64,000 nt of DNA from Timema cristinae (Eukaryota; Arthropoda; Insecta; Phasmatodea; Timematidae): positions 4,577,993-4,641,992 of the forward strand of contig JBCFYV010001001.1 of NCBI GenBank assembly GCA_039000515.1, in the 5' to 3' direction. Positions 24,901 through 32,599 of the stretch are shown piece by piece; position 1 is the first letter of the stretch, and every line of letters starts with the position of its first letter. A model generated the notes under the pieces. It made no database searches. It was given only the letters and a program-made list of their open reading frames with translations, and had not been told where the DNA came from. Made by a program: the position numbers and the translations under genes.

Positions 24901-25808
24901 GCGGCCGGGGTTCAATCCTCGGTCCCGGCAAAGATTTATCTGATTACCAAACCCTTCCTTCACCTCTGACAAGACATCTTGTGAATGTGGGGAATGCCAG
25001 GCCTCCACCGTGGTTCGGATTCCACGTTAAACTGTAGGTCCTTCATTTCATCTCACAATCACCCTACCATTACTCATTAGCGTAATGCGTATAACCCGAA
25101 TGGGTAGTAAGACGCGGTGTAATAATAATAATAATAATAATAATACAATCCTAAATAGTAAACTTAATGATTTTCAAGTAAAATAATAATTTGTTAAAAT
25201 GTCTTTAACTATTAATGATCAGGAGCTGGTAAAATGATTAAATAGTTAACACTGCAATTAATTTTTTTAAATAAAATTTGTCACTGTAGATTCCCCCCTA
25301 TCTTTGTATTGTTGTTGTGTCGCAGGCAGTGAATTTGGACAGTGAAGCGTTTGTGTTCCTGAACCACTACCTAGACCTAACCGAGGCTACAGAGGAGGGT
25401 AACCTAGACCTGGTGGACTACACAGATTTCTCCAACACAGATATACCGACAGAGATCCAGCTGCCAGCCACCCCCTACCTGAGCCCCCTGGAGCACGAGG
25501 AAGTGAAGGAGTGGATCCTCACAGTGTCCATGGACCAGAAAATAAGCCAGACCCTACCTGTAGATGAGCGAGGACTGTTTCCAGCCACGTTGGGAGGGGC
25601 TTTGCCTTGCGTGGTGTCAGGATATCCTGTGTTGCCCGGCAGGGGGCGTAGTCCTGTGGAACTGGGCCGCCCAGGCCGGTTGGCCAATAGAGATGATTGG
25701 AACAAGCTTATCATGGCTGCTAAGATGTCACCAGAGGCTAATGTCACTGACGTGTTGGGATTCCTGGAGGAATGGTGTGGTGCAGCACCCACAATGTTAC
25801 TACAATGA
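1644..25808 (+). CDS. IFT172: IFT172, intraflagellar transport protein 172 (3' half, 15 exons; 5' part outside window)
   Basis: IFT172 is a large IFT-B subunit that moves cargo along cilia and helps switch trains at the ciliary tip. The family protein is about 1,750 residues: WD40 repeats, then a long TPR/helical-repeat half. The window holds about 965 codons of the helical half. Exons at 1644-1846, 2877-3034, 3839-3983, 6227-6417, 6849-7031, 7725-7871, 9594-9748, 10057-10236, 10804-10995, 16407-16524, 18164-18308, 18590-18794, 21874-22047, 23655-23871 and 25326-25808 have AG/GT borders and compatible phases, except for one-base errors in exons 8 and 14. Family hallmarks seen are [69 protein letters not shown] and TVSMDQK..PVDERG. 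The first exon starts inside a codon, so the gene continues upstream. Introns reach 5.4 kb and are full of repeats. I am sure of the identity; the two indels are more likely assembly errors than pseudogenisation, because all other exons are intact. Confidence 0.96.
1925..2345. mobile_element. Non-autonomous hAT-like element of the GTGCAAAG family
   Basis: It starts AGGGGGCTGCAAAGTCCAC and ends with a GTTGAAGCTTCACACA region. Related sequences (GCGAAGCTTTGCAATTGTTG type) recur near 18060-18150, 21715-21835, 31000-31083, 40645-40720, 42835-42940 and 43180-43270. The TAGGGGTGTGCAAAG-like end suggests a hAT MITE, but no clean target duplication was found. Confidence 0.5.
2478..2612 (-). mobile_element. 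tRNA-derived SINE, family 2 (truncated)
   Basis: The reverse complement has a tRNA-like head with a Pol III B-box-like GGTTCGATCCC and the body seen in about nine other copies here (GGTGGTTTTTC, then the variable part). The tail is missing or diverged. It lies in IFT172 intron 1. Confidence 0.7.
2877..3034 (+). CDS. IFT172: IFT172 exon 2 of window
   Basis: Acceptor TGACAG, donor GTCAGT. It enters with two bases of a split codon and leaves in phase 0. It encodes the conserved [20 protein letters not shown] stretch and ends at [10 protein letters not shown], both typical of IFT172. Confidence 0.94.
3385..3545. mobile_element. Solo fragment of the Penelope-like element's terminal repeat
   Basis: The stretch from TTCTGCTAAAGAAGAGAACG through ATTTTGAGCTTTGAGGCCTA to TTCTCAATGTTTAATTTAAT matches the arm at about 39070-39200 and, inverted, the arm at about 34760-34870. 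It lies in IFT172 intron 2. Confidence 0.65.
3839..3983 (+). CDS. IFT172: IFT172 exon 3 of window
   Basis: Acceptor TTCAG, donor GTAAAT. It encodes a helical repeat ([20 protein letters not shown] through [12 protein letters not shown]). The open frame that runs on past 3983 is intron. Confidence 0.93.
4378..4612. repeat. Dispersed repeat, copy 1 (intron 3)
   Basis: Starts TGTAGTTTTACACACGGCAA and runs through GTGTAGCCAATCACTCCACA to a GCACCAGGAAACATTATAAA end. A copy of nearly the same length and sequence lies in the next intron. It has no coding content, and its class is unknown. Confidence 0.85.
5890..6065 (-). mobile_element. LINE reverse transcriptase fragment
   Basis: Matches the 1423-1580 part of the larger LINE remnant (CCATTCCTGCAGCTGTTCCT and flanks). 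Both ends are missing. Confidence 0.6.
6227..6417 (+). CDS. IFT172: IFT172 exon 4 of window
   Basis: Acceptor TCTACAG, donor GTAAAA. It starts with [10 protein letters not shown] and ends with [16 protein letters not shown], which continues into the MMRLV of the next exon. Two near-identical copies of a repeat family flank it in introns 3 and 4. Confidence 0.94.
6598..6808. repeat. Dispersed repeat, copy 2 (intron 4)
   Basis: Same orientation as the copy at 4378 and nearly identical apart from a roughly 20-bp deletion. The pair flanks IFT172 exon 4, so unequal exchange between them would remove that exon. Confidence 0.85.
6849..7031 (+). CDS. IFT172: IFT172 exon 5 of window
   Basis: Acceptor TTGTGCAG, donor GTGAGT. 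It is 61 whole codons in phase 0 and includes the well-conserved [10 protein letters not shown] and [19 protein letters not shown] segments. Confidence 0.95.
7193..7526. mobile_element. hAT-type MITE, GATGGGA family, copy 1
   Basis: Starts TAAGGATGGGCCCTTCAAAT and ends ATTCAACCCATCTCTG, the same ends as the elements at 8946-9376 and 62691-63417. No clean target duplication remains. Confidence 0.55.
7571..7787 (+). repeat. Tandem duplication (85-bp unit) of the intron 5 / exon 6 splice-acceptor region
   Basis: The block running from TGGGTCAAGTTGTTTACATG through the GTTATAG acceptor and GTGGCACAAAGTAGTGGTGG to GGTGGCGGTGCTATG occurs twice, with acceptors after 7639 and 7724. A third, diverged partial copy is at 7571-7612. 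Exon 6 is therefore preceded by a near-perfect copy of its own start. Confidence 0.9.
7725..7871 (+). CDS. IFT172: IFT172 exon 6 of window
   Basis: It is 49 whole codons, starting [20 protein letters not shown] and including [11 protein letters not shown], with a GTGAGT donor. The acceptor (GTTATAG) and first part of the exon are tandemly duplicated just upstream. I chose the downstream acceptor because the upstream one (exon start 7640) shifts the frame and reaches TAG at 7736. Confidence 0.92.
8045..8305 (+). mobile_element. tRNA-derived SINE, family 5
   Basis: The head has an A-box-like GGTCTTAGGGTTAAGTGC and a B box GGGTTCAAACCC. The body includes CCCTTTAGCTTTTGCTCATA and CGTGTGCTAATATTC. 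A second copy lies on the opposite strand at 27258-27545. Confidence 0.7.
8946..9376. mobile_element. hAT-type MITE, GATGGGA family, copy 2
   Basis: The 431-bp element starts TAGGGATGGGACC and ends GATCCAGCTCTA. It is flanked by GCTTTTAC and GTTTTTAC, an 8-bp target duplication with one mismatch, which is the hAT signature. It carries no ORF and sits in IFT172 intron 6. Confidence 0.75.
9594..9748 (+). CDS. IFT172: IFT172 exon 7 of window
   Basis: Acceptor TATTTAG, donor GTGAGG. It encodes [20 protein letters not shown], then [20 protein letters not shown] and KPKEAVLM. The Met codon is split with the next exon. Confidence 0.94.
9952..9985. repeat. (AT)n microsatellite
   Basis: An uninterrupted TA/AT run directly after a partial GATGGGA-family MITE fragment (about 9855-9950) in IFT172 intron 7. 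Confidence 0.9.
10057..10236 (+). CDS. IFT172: IFT172 exon 8 of window, with a one-base deletion
   Basis: Acceptor CCGCAG, donor GTAATG. It encodes [20 protein letters not shown] and on to YLLRA in frame. The match then continues as [11 protein letters not shown] one frame over, while the first frame hits TAG at 10217. At 180 nt the exon is one base short of its phases. A C missing at 10203-10204 (CCC read as CC) restores both. Confidence 0.92.
10248..10662 (-). mobile_element. LINE remnant, C-terminal reverse transcriptase region
   Basis: The minus strand encodes [20 protein letters not shown] and [18 protein letters not shown], the typical end of arthropod non-LTR reverse transcriptases. 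The 3' end at about 10248 is a (GAT)n-type tail (TCATCATCATCATCATCAT on the plus strand). It is 5' truncated and lies in IFT172 intron 8. Confidence 0.85.
10804..10995 (+). CDS. IFT172: IFT172 exon 9 of window
   Basis: Acceptor AAACAG, donor GTAAGG, 64 codons in phase 0. It encodes [20 protein letters not shown], a Ser/Thr-rich loop, and [16 protein letters not shown]. The intron after it is the longest in the window (5.4 kb). Confidence 0.94.
11340..12060. other. Unassigned GC-richer block in IFT172 intron 9
   Basis: This block is clearly less AT-rich than its surroundings. Both strands have open stretches, none matching a family I know. The minus strand reads like decayed coding sequence with several stops (PWYNCI, then [20 protein letters not shown]). 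A transposon origin is likely but not shown. The rest of intron 9 up to about 14,500 shows only AT-rich DNA. Confidence 0.3.
14640..15155. mobile_element. Dispersed repeat ending CTGATCACTGGAACTAAAGAG, copy 1
   Basis: About 500 bp matching, in inverted orientation, the sequence at 52430-52925 along most of its length. The TGATCACTGGAACTAAAGAG end also closes the element at 58850-59290, which has it as a terminal inverted repeat, so this is probably a DNA transposon family. Confidence 0.7.
15712..15800 (+). mobile_element. tRNA-derived SINE, family 4 (tRNA-like head)
   Basis: Positions 15717-15785 fold like a tRNA: acceptor CCTGAAT pairs with GTTCAGG, D stem GCTC/GAGC, anticodon stem TTGGC/GCCAA with loop GTGCTAA (apparent anticodon GCT), and a T loop TTCGATT. 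A GCT tRNA would be Ser, which needs a long variable arm that is absent here. Related heads occur near 28650 and 40385, so this is read as a SINE rather than a gene. Confidence 0.65.
15880..15990. repeat. (TA)n/(CA)n microsatellite
   Basis: A mixed TA and CACATA run just downstream of the family 4 SINE. Confidence 0.85.
16407..16524 (+). CDS. IFT172: IFT172 exon 10 of window
   Basis: Acceptor GCTTAG, donor GTAGGC, 39 codons plus one base. It encodes [20 protein letters not shown] and ends VAKLL. The VNPTNT start aligns with the conserved KPTNT segment of the family. Its small size and long flanking introns make it easy for gene finders to miss. Confidence 0.9.
16757..17025 (+). mobile_element. 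tRNA-derived SINE, family 1, copy 1
   Basis: The head has an A-box-like GGTCTAGGGGTAAGG and a CCTCGGTCCCGGCA end. The body has ATTCCACGTTAAACTGTAGG and CATTTCATCTCACAATCACC. The tail is ACCCGAACGGTAGTAAGACG followed by an (AAT)n run. It is shortened in the middle relative to copies 2 and 3 and lies in IFT172 intron 10. Confidence 0.85.
17085..17285 (+). mobile_element. tRNA-derived SINE, family 7, copy 1
   Basis: The head contains TAGCTTAATCGGTAGC and a B box GGTTCAATTCC. The tail contains TCTATTCTAGATTTAAAT, which also occurs near 5742 as an isolated fragment. Confidence 0.6.
17857..18012 (-). mobile_element. tRNA-derived SINE, family 2
   Basis: The reverse complement carries the family body (TTTTCCTAAATGGTTTTC) and a tRNA-like head. 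It lies about 150 bases before IFT172 exon 11. Confidence 0.7.
18164..18308 (+). CDS. IFT172: IFT172 exon 11 of window
   Basis: Acceptor TTTTAG, donor GTCTAA. It encodes [20 protein letters not shown] and [20 protein letters not shown], the latter among the most conserved parts of IFT172. The final Arg codon is split with exon 12. Confidence 0.94.
18590..18794 (+). CDS. IFT172: IFT172 exon 12 of window
   Basis: Acceptor TTCACAG, donor GTACTT. It encodes [40 protein letters not shown] and [15 protein letters not shown] in phase 0 to the end. Confidence 0.94.
18815..19598. mobile_element. pogo-like MITE
   Basis: 784 bp with 18-bp terminal inverted repeats, CAGTCGAACTTGGTTATA and its complement, differing at one position. 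The left end follows a TA; the right TA is lost. It has no transposase. The CAGT...TTATA ends resemble pogo/Tigger elements. It sits 20 bp after IFT172 exon 12. Confidence 0.75.
19917..20195 (-). mobile_element. LINE 3' end next to a family 7 SINE (copy 2)
   Basis: 19917-19975 matches the 3' end of the LINE family (TTTCCAGCCTGTGG type). From about 20000 the reverse complement has a tRNA-like head (ACCTTAGCTCAGTCGGTAG, B box GAGTTCAATTCC). The two may be separate insertions. Confidence 0.55.
20935..21700. mobile_element. Non-autonomous DNA element (GGGGTCTGCGAGC family), short copy
   Basis: Starts AGGGGTCTGCGAGCTTGGG. Blocks at 21120-21270 and 21290-21640 recur, inverted and in reverse order, at 45980-46140 and 44880-45230. 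Another end of the family lies at 44186. It is probably hAT-like. The true 3' end is uncertain. Confidence 0.6.
21874..22047 (+). CDS. IFT172: IFT172 exon 13 of window
   Basis: Acceptor TTTTCAG, donor GTAAGT, 58 codons in phase 0. It encodes [27 protein letters not shown] and [18 protein letters not shown]. It is preceded by two hAT-like repeats in intron 12. Confidence 0.93.
22245..22812. repeat. Fold-back repeat in IFT172 intron 13
   Basis: The left arm (from about 22430, AGCCAACCTGAAAGG and TCTTCTTAAACTTTTTACAC) is mirrored by the right arm to about 22800 (GTGTAAAAAGTTTAAGAAGA). The same sequence recurs in the elements at about 17385-17530 and 45650-45960. Confidence 0.65.
23246..23308. 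repeat. Tandem duplication, 31-32-bp unit, 2 copies
   Basis: ATCTAGGCTAGTACTGGGTT plus TTTAATTAATGA is repeated with one change. Confidence 0.85.
23655..23871 (+). CDS. IFT172: IFT172 exon 14 of window, with a one-base insertion
   Basis: Acceptor TGCCCAG, donor GTGAGT. It encodes [20 protein letters not shown] and KSLEG in one frame, then [20 protein letters not shown] and FYVAGTDCK in another. Its 217 nt is one more than its phase-0 borders allow. An extra T in the TTTT at 23780-23783 is the simplest cause. The donor is the first unit of a minisatellite that repeats it about nine more times. Confidence 0.91.
23858..24350 (+). repeat. 48-bp minisatellite that multiplies the exon 14 splice donor
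   Basis: About ten units. Each starts with the last coding bases of exon 14 (ACAGACTGCAAG), then GTGAGTGTGTATTAGTGGAG and AAGATATGACACAAGG. Nine units keep AAG|GTGAGT; the third has lost it. Donor 2 (GT at 23920) lies exactly 48 nt after donor 1, and the unit between them is open in frame. Reading past donor 2 meets TGA within nine codons. Confidence 0.95.
24857..25143 (+). mobile_element. tRNA-derived SINE, family 1, copy 2 (fullest copy)
   Basis: tRNA-like head with GGTCTAGGGGTAAGG (A box) and GGGGTTCAATCC (B box). The body contains GAATGCCAGGCCTCCACCGT. The tail is ACCCGAATGGGTAGTAAGAC followed by (AAT)n. It lies in the last IFT172 intron. Confidence 0.9.
25326..25808 (+). CDS. IFT172: IFT172 terminal exon (15 of window)
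   Basis: Acceptor GTCGCAG, 160 codons and a TGA stop at 25806. It encodes [31 protein letters not shown], the hallmark [10 protein letters not shown] and LPVDERG, then [10 protein letters not shown] and [16 protein letters not shown]. It ends in [15 protein letters not shown], matching the length and C-terminus expected of the family. Codon use is GC-richer than the surrounding DNA. Confidence 0.96.
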   Translation, partial: AVNLDSEAFVFLNHYLDLTEATEEGNLDLVDYTDFSNTDIPTEIQLPATPYLSPLEHEEVKEWILTVSMDQKISQTLPVDERGLFPATLGGALPCVVSGYPVLPGRGRSPVELGRPGRLANRDDWNKLIMAAKMSPEANVTDVLGFLEEWCGAAPTMLLQ

Positions 25809-26587
25809 ATCAATATGGAGGACTTTCAATTTAAATCTATCTAAACTTACACAGGTTGACAGTTGCACATTCCATTCACAACTCGCCTCAAAATGTTACA
25901 GAACTCAACACAGGTCGACACATGCACATTTCATTCACAACTCTTTCCTATACAACTTAGGTTTATATCTAAATTGGCCCTCTTTTTTTACAACACTAAA
26001 CTATTCTGACTTCAACCTGGTTTCTGTAATATTTCATAAAGTTTGTTCGGCATTGAATTGGAAAAATGGACAGTGCACATCCCTATTTGAGGTCCTTTAT
26101 TTAATCGCTTTTATGTATTTTACTATCTAGTCAACACAATTTAACATCATCAAATAACATAACCACACTAGGCTCCATACTCCTGAATAGATTTATAGCC
26201 AAAAAACACCATCACACTTATTCGCATATATACACATCTATTATGTTAATGTTATTATTTGGAATGACATTTATCTACTTTTGTATCATAGATAATCACA
26301 GTTGTATAAACTAATATTTTTGGAGTCCAACAGTTGTTTTTGTGAAAGGTCTAGTAACTAAATTTTAAGAGGTAACCAGTCTTATGACTAAGACTGTGAC
26401 TCACTTTTATTCATTCAAATTAGTTTGAATATTTTGATGCTTTATTGTGTAAGTTTTTATTAAAATTCACACCATGAATTTTTTATTTAATAACATTTTA
26501 GTTAATCTTAAAATACATTTTCAGAATGTTTTTCATACTTGTATTTATACTAAAAAGGCTTGATTAAAAATACACAAATATGATTTG

Positions 26588-26593
26588 AATAAA
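26588..26593 (+). promoter_or_regulatory. Candidate polyadenylation signal for IFT172
   Basis: AATAAA, 780 bases after the stop codon; an ATTAAA variant lies near 26459. No closer canonical signal was seen. Placement is by motif only and needs transcript ends. Confidence 0.25.
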
Positions 26594-27257
26594 AATTTTA
26601 ATGTGCATATTCTTCTCATTCCAAAAATTCTACAAAATTACAAAATTTAAGTGTAGGCTATTATTCAAGCCCTTAAGTGTAACCAATTCAGAGTTTTGGT
26701 CCATTTTCCTTACCCTATTCAAAAGTACTTTTGACATATACCACTACATTTTAACTTATTTGAAACCATAAAATTTTATCTCTTTCTGACCAAATTGTTG
26801 AAATCTTTTAATTTTCTGATAATGTTTTTAATGAATGTGGCGGGTAAGTTTAGATTACAATTATAAATATGAAAAATAAACACAAATATAAGTGTAAAAT
26901 TACTGTTGATATTATTTCCTGACCTGAAAATTTTTTTGAAGTCAAAATTACTTTCTGCCTAGTTTTAGTGTGTTGGTTTTGTAAATCTAGCACTAGCAGT
27001 AAATTAAAAATATTTTTATTATTTATTTGTTTGAGGTATTTATAGTGCATTTTGTTGTTATTGTGTTTTTTGCATATTTTATGGGCATTTTGTCTTACAA
27101 TTGGCATGGGCCTGTAGTATCTTGTTTTGTTTATCTAAAATGAAGCGACTGAGCAGGGTCCTCTTTTGTGCGCGTGATATAGTAAAATAATAATTAAGTC
27201 TGAGTTGTTTAAAACAGTGGTCCTCTCAGTTGTTATAAATAGAGATTCCTCAGCAGT

Positions 27258-27545
27258 CAATCCCAAACCCATTTTCTGAAAGGAATGATTATATCAGCAC
27301 ACGAGAATGTCTATGGGCGAGAGAAAAAGAGCCTACCAATTTTGCAGAAAGGGTATTTTCACATTTTACATACCACAATCAAAATGGGACCGGCAGCTTT
27401 ACTTCCCTTCTGAAGAAAGTTGAATCACAGATTTTTATCGCTAAAAAAAAAAAAGAAAAAAAAAGTTGATCCTGTCTGGGGTTGAACCCACAACATCGAG
27501 TACTGAGGTGAGCATTTACCCCAAGACCACCAAGATTGACAAAAT
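27258..27545 (-). mobile_element. tRNA-derived SINE, family 5, copy 2
   Basis: The reverse complement of the family 5 element at 8045, with B box GGGTTCAACCCC and an A-box-like GGTCTTGGGGTAAATGC on the minus strand. An A-rich run near 27445 splits head and body. Confidence 0.7.
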
Positions 27546-28154
27546 TTTAAATGAAAACCTTAATTTGTATTATGTAATGTTGTTTGAAATATAAAGCTGT
27601 GAAGTTCAACAAAAATGTGTTATAAGGATGTGCAAGAAGACATCTTAGATTTCCAGATTTTTAGTCAGTCTTGTGTAGTACAACTCAATGATTATATTAA
27701 ATATAACACTGGCCCAGTCATTTTTATACATTAATATGTAGTATGTTTGTTTTGTATGTTAACTATAAAAACTGATTAATAAAATTTCATATTGGCCCAA
27801 GTATAGTGCAATGTTTTTCTCCTAAAATGTCCTGAAAACAGTACAAATATTATATGCACAGCCCAATGAAAAAAATGCAGATTTTTATAGAGGTATACTT
27901 TGTAGAATATTGGAACCGTACCAGTCAGTGGGAATCATTGGTGTCAGGTCTAGTATTGAACTCATTCATAAGGGGGGAGGGGGAGCATTTCCACCCTTAT
28001 GTATCAGTGAAATGTTAATTCAGTAGGTTAGTGGTCAGTGTAATTTGGTGGCAGAATCTGTGCTGTGTTACTGATATTTAAAAAAAAATCACGTGTGATA
28101 GATCCACATGTGGGTGATCATGTTGAAAAGGCTTCCTCTGCGTTTTAAGTAAAT

Positions 28155-28310
28155 AAAGGAATGAAAAGAAGCTACGATATGAATTTTAAATTATGAGAAA
28201 CACATGCACGTTTTGAACAAGTTTGGTATTTCCAGCTAATATACAACTTTGGAGAAAAACTGAAGAAAAGTTTAGGAGTTCCTGCAATCAAAAAAAGCAT
28301 TCAGAGGGCC
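28155..28310 (+). pseudogene. Possible decayed transposase N-terminus (pogo-like)
   Basis: Reads KRSYDMNFKL, a stop, then FGEKLKKSLGVPAIKKSI, loosely like the helix-turn-helix start of pogo-type transposases. It is too decayed and too far from the 32600 remnant to join with confidence. Confidence 0.25.
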
Positions 28311-28639
28311 TAATAAAACTGTGTCAAAGTTGTTAGTTTTTTACCTCGAGGTATTTCGAGAGCTTTTATTTTTCATGTTAAACACCTTCAAAATTTTAGG
28401 GTCATATTATGTGCAAGGTCATACCATATATTTATTTGTACACTTTGGGAAAGGAGTCAAGTGGGTTGTAGGACCTCGTTCCCATCAAATCCTCTTTAAC
28501 ACATTTTTAGGGGTATGCGAAGCTTCATAAACAACTTGTGTTAAAATAAACAATTATTATGTTCAATTTATATGCATTACAAATTAATGTTCATGTGATA
28601 ACTTTGGTTATTTTAGGACAAACTATGTTAATTATGACA

Positions 28640-28755
28640 CCTGAAGTGGACTCTCGGCACGGGAATCCTGGCTATCTCAATAGTTAGATCATTGGCGTGC
28701 TAAGCCAAAGGTCTCATGTTCGATTCCTGTGTCCAGGTGTCAATTTTCAATTTAA
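28640..28755 (+). mobile_element. tRNA-derived SINE, family 4, copy 2
   Basis: TTGGCGTGCTAAGCCAAAGG and TTCGATTCCTGTGTCCAGGT match the copy at 15712. A separate 5' fragment (CTGGATAGCTCAGTGGTCATTC) lies at about 29010-29050. Confidence 0.65.
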
Positions 28756-31439
28756 GGAATATGACATTTAGATGTGGCTATAACCATAACCAACAAATAT
28801 AATAATGTGTCTATTTAATCCATCTCGACAATGTGGATTTGTACAGTTGTCATTGTACTATAGGAAGCATAAAGCCCTCCTGAGTCGAAAGTGGCTACAC
28901 TATCTAATAGCTTGTGTTCTTAATTGATCACTCATAAGTATCTGACCATTTCCACGTGTACATCATAGAGACTGCCTTAAAACACGAGTGGAGAATGACC
29001 CTGGGCACAGGACAACTCCTGGATAGCTCAGTGGTCATTCATGTGGTCACCGAAGCATGTAATTTTTGAGTTAAAATTGTATAAAATCCACCCAATGGTA
29101 TTTCAAGGTTTTAAATTAATGTTAAAAGGATATGAACATTCTCAGAATGAGCGAGAAAATTCCATCAAGAGTTATTTATTTTATTTCTTTACAAGTTTGT
29201 TTAATAAAGAGTAGAACAGTAGGGTATTTACAGAGATAATATAAATCAAACAACGTTCAATAACTTGATGAATTTTAGTCAATTTGCATGTACCCTTCGT
29301 TTACCATGTAAGGTTGCAAGCTCACTATGCATTATTCCACTATGGTATAGCTTTTAAGATAGGTTCATAGTGTTATCTATCAAGTTAAGACTGATATCGT
29401 TCAATTAACAGGAAAAACAATTTTATGGCTGAATACTTGTAGAGCTTAAATAATATACAACTTTCTAAATAATTATTTCAACATTTTAAAACTTTAAGCA
29501 ACTATTGACCTGTTAAATTATCCAACCATACTAATTCTCTATACTATCACTTTAAGAGTGTAGACTGTCAATGTTTTACAGACTCCCCCCTCCCTCCATT
29601 TTTGTTTAAATACATATATTCCAATACAAACATAAATATGCGCAGTAAGTATTTATTGCTCCCCCCCATTTTCTATAACATATTTCCTGGCCCACTCATG
29701 TAAAACATATATAAATCTTATGCATTATTATTTTCTTTGTTGAAAATTGTGTTTAATTAGTGAATACATTTCATTATTCCAATTTGAAATAATGCATGTC
29801 AAATATGTACACTCTATAAACACATTATTTTTTTCAGTTCCCCTTTTGAAACTATTCTTTGATGAACTGCCCCCATCTCTAATTAGTGTTATAACCAGAG
29901 CTTAAACCAGAACAAACCAACATATAGCCTTAACTTATATTTATAAATATTTATACACTTAACACACATGTTTCAATCATGTCAACTATAATGTTTAAGC
30001 ATTATTATAAATGCAGTTGAACATCTCTAGACACATGGCACTAAAATATCAGACTCAACGTTAAGGGTGTGCAAAGTCCAATTCCAAGCCAACCTACATG
30101 AAATGCATTTAATACTCTTGAAGCCAAATAGAAGATAGATTTTTTTTTTAAATAGTTTTGTGCTTGAAAAAATATTTTGTTTATTTTTATAACTTTATGC
30201 ACTTGAATCATTTAGAAAATCCTTTGTTGCACAATTGTTTATAATACAGTGAAACCTCTCGTTAACAAATACATCTGAATAGTGGATTCATCTTTATAGC
30301 AAACAGTTTGAATTTCCCTGGCAAAATAATACTGGCTTTTATGTTAACACAAAGTCTCAAAATAAACTTTTTTTTAATAAAGGACGCAGACATTGTTAGA
30401 CACACATATTTTTGCACAAGAAACTGAGAAATTTAAAAACACAATACAGTAATAATGTGAAGTGTGTCAGTGTCTTGTGTGAAGTGAAAGCATTTTGACC
30501 TTCGTCCTCTAAAATAGTCTACAATCATAATCAATAATTACTATACTTCAAGGTCGCAACTCCCTACCCCTTCTAAGCTTTCAGCAGGGGTTGTTCCATC
30601 AGTTTAGTCTGTGCTTGCATATGCATATAGGCCTACTGTTCACATTTCATTTTGTTTTTGTATTCTGTGAATAATGCAATCTGTAAAGTAAGGTATGTAC
30701 AATAGCTATTTGTCACAATTTTCCTGCATAAAATACTGCACACTGCAGTTATTAGATTTATGTAGTTAATATAGATTAAACTGTTCAAACACCATGGTTT
30801 AAATAAATATATAAATCCAAATAACGAACACGTCTTACTGAGACTTTTTTTCATCTTGGAAAGTGTACACTATTAGGAGAGTTAATTGTATTTCTTTATA
30901 ATTCGATAAATCAAACTATCATAACCTGCATTCAATTACTTAAGGTTGTTTGTATGGATATGAATTTGTTGACAATAAGTGAAGAGAGTATTTTAGCTGT
31001 CGATATTTTTATTGGAGAAGTTTTGCGATTGTTGAAACAATTTTTTTTATGCAAAGTCGAAGTTTCAAAGCTTTGCACACCCCTTCTCAATATAAAACAA
31101 TATGAAATTGCATACTCACATTTGAAACAAATTAAATGTGTTTGTAATATATTAAAAGTTTGTCACTTACTTAGCAATGTGTGAACATTCATAAATGAAA
31201 ATACAATTTAATCAAGGCAATATACTACTAAACAATGACAATGCTGTGGTAAAATTAAGAGAACCTTTCATTAAAAATGTATCTAATTTACCATCAACAC
31301 TTTTCTCTTTGTCTTGAGATTTATATGGCTAGGAGTTTTCAACCATTCTGTTTAACCATAAATTAGATTTTAAACACTGAAAGACTTGATGGTCACATCT
31401 ACAGATAGTTTTTTTTATAAACAAAAAACTCCCTTGTGT

Positions 31440-31700
31440 GAGCTATATCGACCAAGTGGCCTTCGAGTGTCAAAATTTGCAGATAGAGGGTGTCATGTGG
31501 TTAGCACAATTAACCTTTTGGCCATTAATCTCAGTTTTCTAAACTGGAGTCGCTACTTATTGATTCAAGTAGCTCCTCACTTGTCGCAAGGCCGAGTTTG
31601 ACCCCGTTCCAGATAAATTTTGAAAATGCAGGGTTTCTAACCCAGGACCTATGGATCTGTAGCCAGGAACTCTGACCACTAGACCACAGGTGGTACTTTA
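31440..31700 (-). mobile_element. tRNA-derived SINE, family 3, copy 1
   Basis: The minus strand has a head with GGTCAGAGTTCCTGGCTAC and GATCCATAGGTCCTGGGTTA, then the body shared with the copies at 43785 and 51462 (CTCAGTTTTCTAAACTGGAG on the plus strand). Confidence 0.7.
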
Positions 31701-32599
31701 CTTATAAATAAATATAAAATTGGATGTTTTTAAAATAGTTTACTGAAAGCCCTAGTCTATTTATATTAATATATTTTTAAATACCATTAATTCATAATAA
31801 TTACAAATGAATATACAGAAGGCACCACTTATTGTGATCACGGATAATGTTATCAGTTTCTTGTAGACCCGACCATTTGTATGCTTAAACATATGAAATT
31901 CTTCTTATATTGTAATCAAAGCTTCGGTTTTTTTATCATTTTTTGGTAATTTAGGGTCACCAACACAAACATTTATAAAAACTTAACATTAGAAAAGCCC
32001 CATCTCACCATCTTATGTCTACTGCGATACAAAAACATGACTTTTTGAGTGATAATGAAATGTTCCTTTTCGGTGTATGTGTGCTCTCTGAGATATGGAA
32101 TGCACGAGTCATAGTCTACACAACTCCCCCTCCTTATCTTGGCCACATTAATTTCCATCACAGTAACATTTTAGTCTTTCTTATCAGGCCTACGAGTTCA
32201 GTTCGGTAGCTGTACATGTGATTTGTTTATAAAAACACATCTTCCTTGTGCGTGTCTAGTTAGTGTGTTTAATGTTTTGTTATTACTGTATGTAGTGTCT
32301 CCATACGTAAATATAAAACATGTTTTCCTTATAAAGAGTGAAAGAATGTAAGACATCAAAAGAACGATTAACCATTTTATGCTGCGTAAGCATGGCCGGA
32401 GAAAAGGAAGATCTTGTCTAAAAGGCAAAAGAAAAAATCTGCAATGTTTCATAGGAGTTAAAAAAATGCCTTTAGACTATTTTGCGAATAGTAATGTCTG
32501 GGTGATGACTCTAAATCTTTAATGGTTAATGAAATGGAGCAAAAGATTGAATGGCTAAATTCTACTTCTGATAGATAACTGTGCCGTACATAAGGTCAA

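Noticed and set aside
1644..25808. IFT172 as a pseudogene because of two frameshifts
   Set aside because: All 15 exons keep splice signals and conserved protein. A similar one-base error sits in the unrelated RPRD1 gene, and all three are in homopolymers.
25475..26130. Overlapping open frames on both strands of the last IFT172 exon
   Set aside because: They are shadows of the GC-richer real exon and match nothing.
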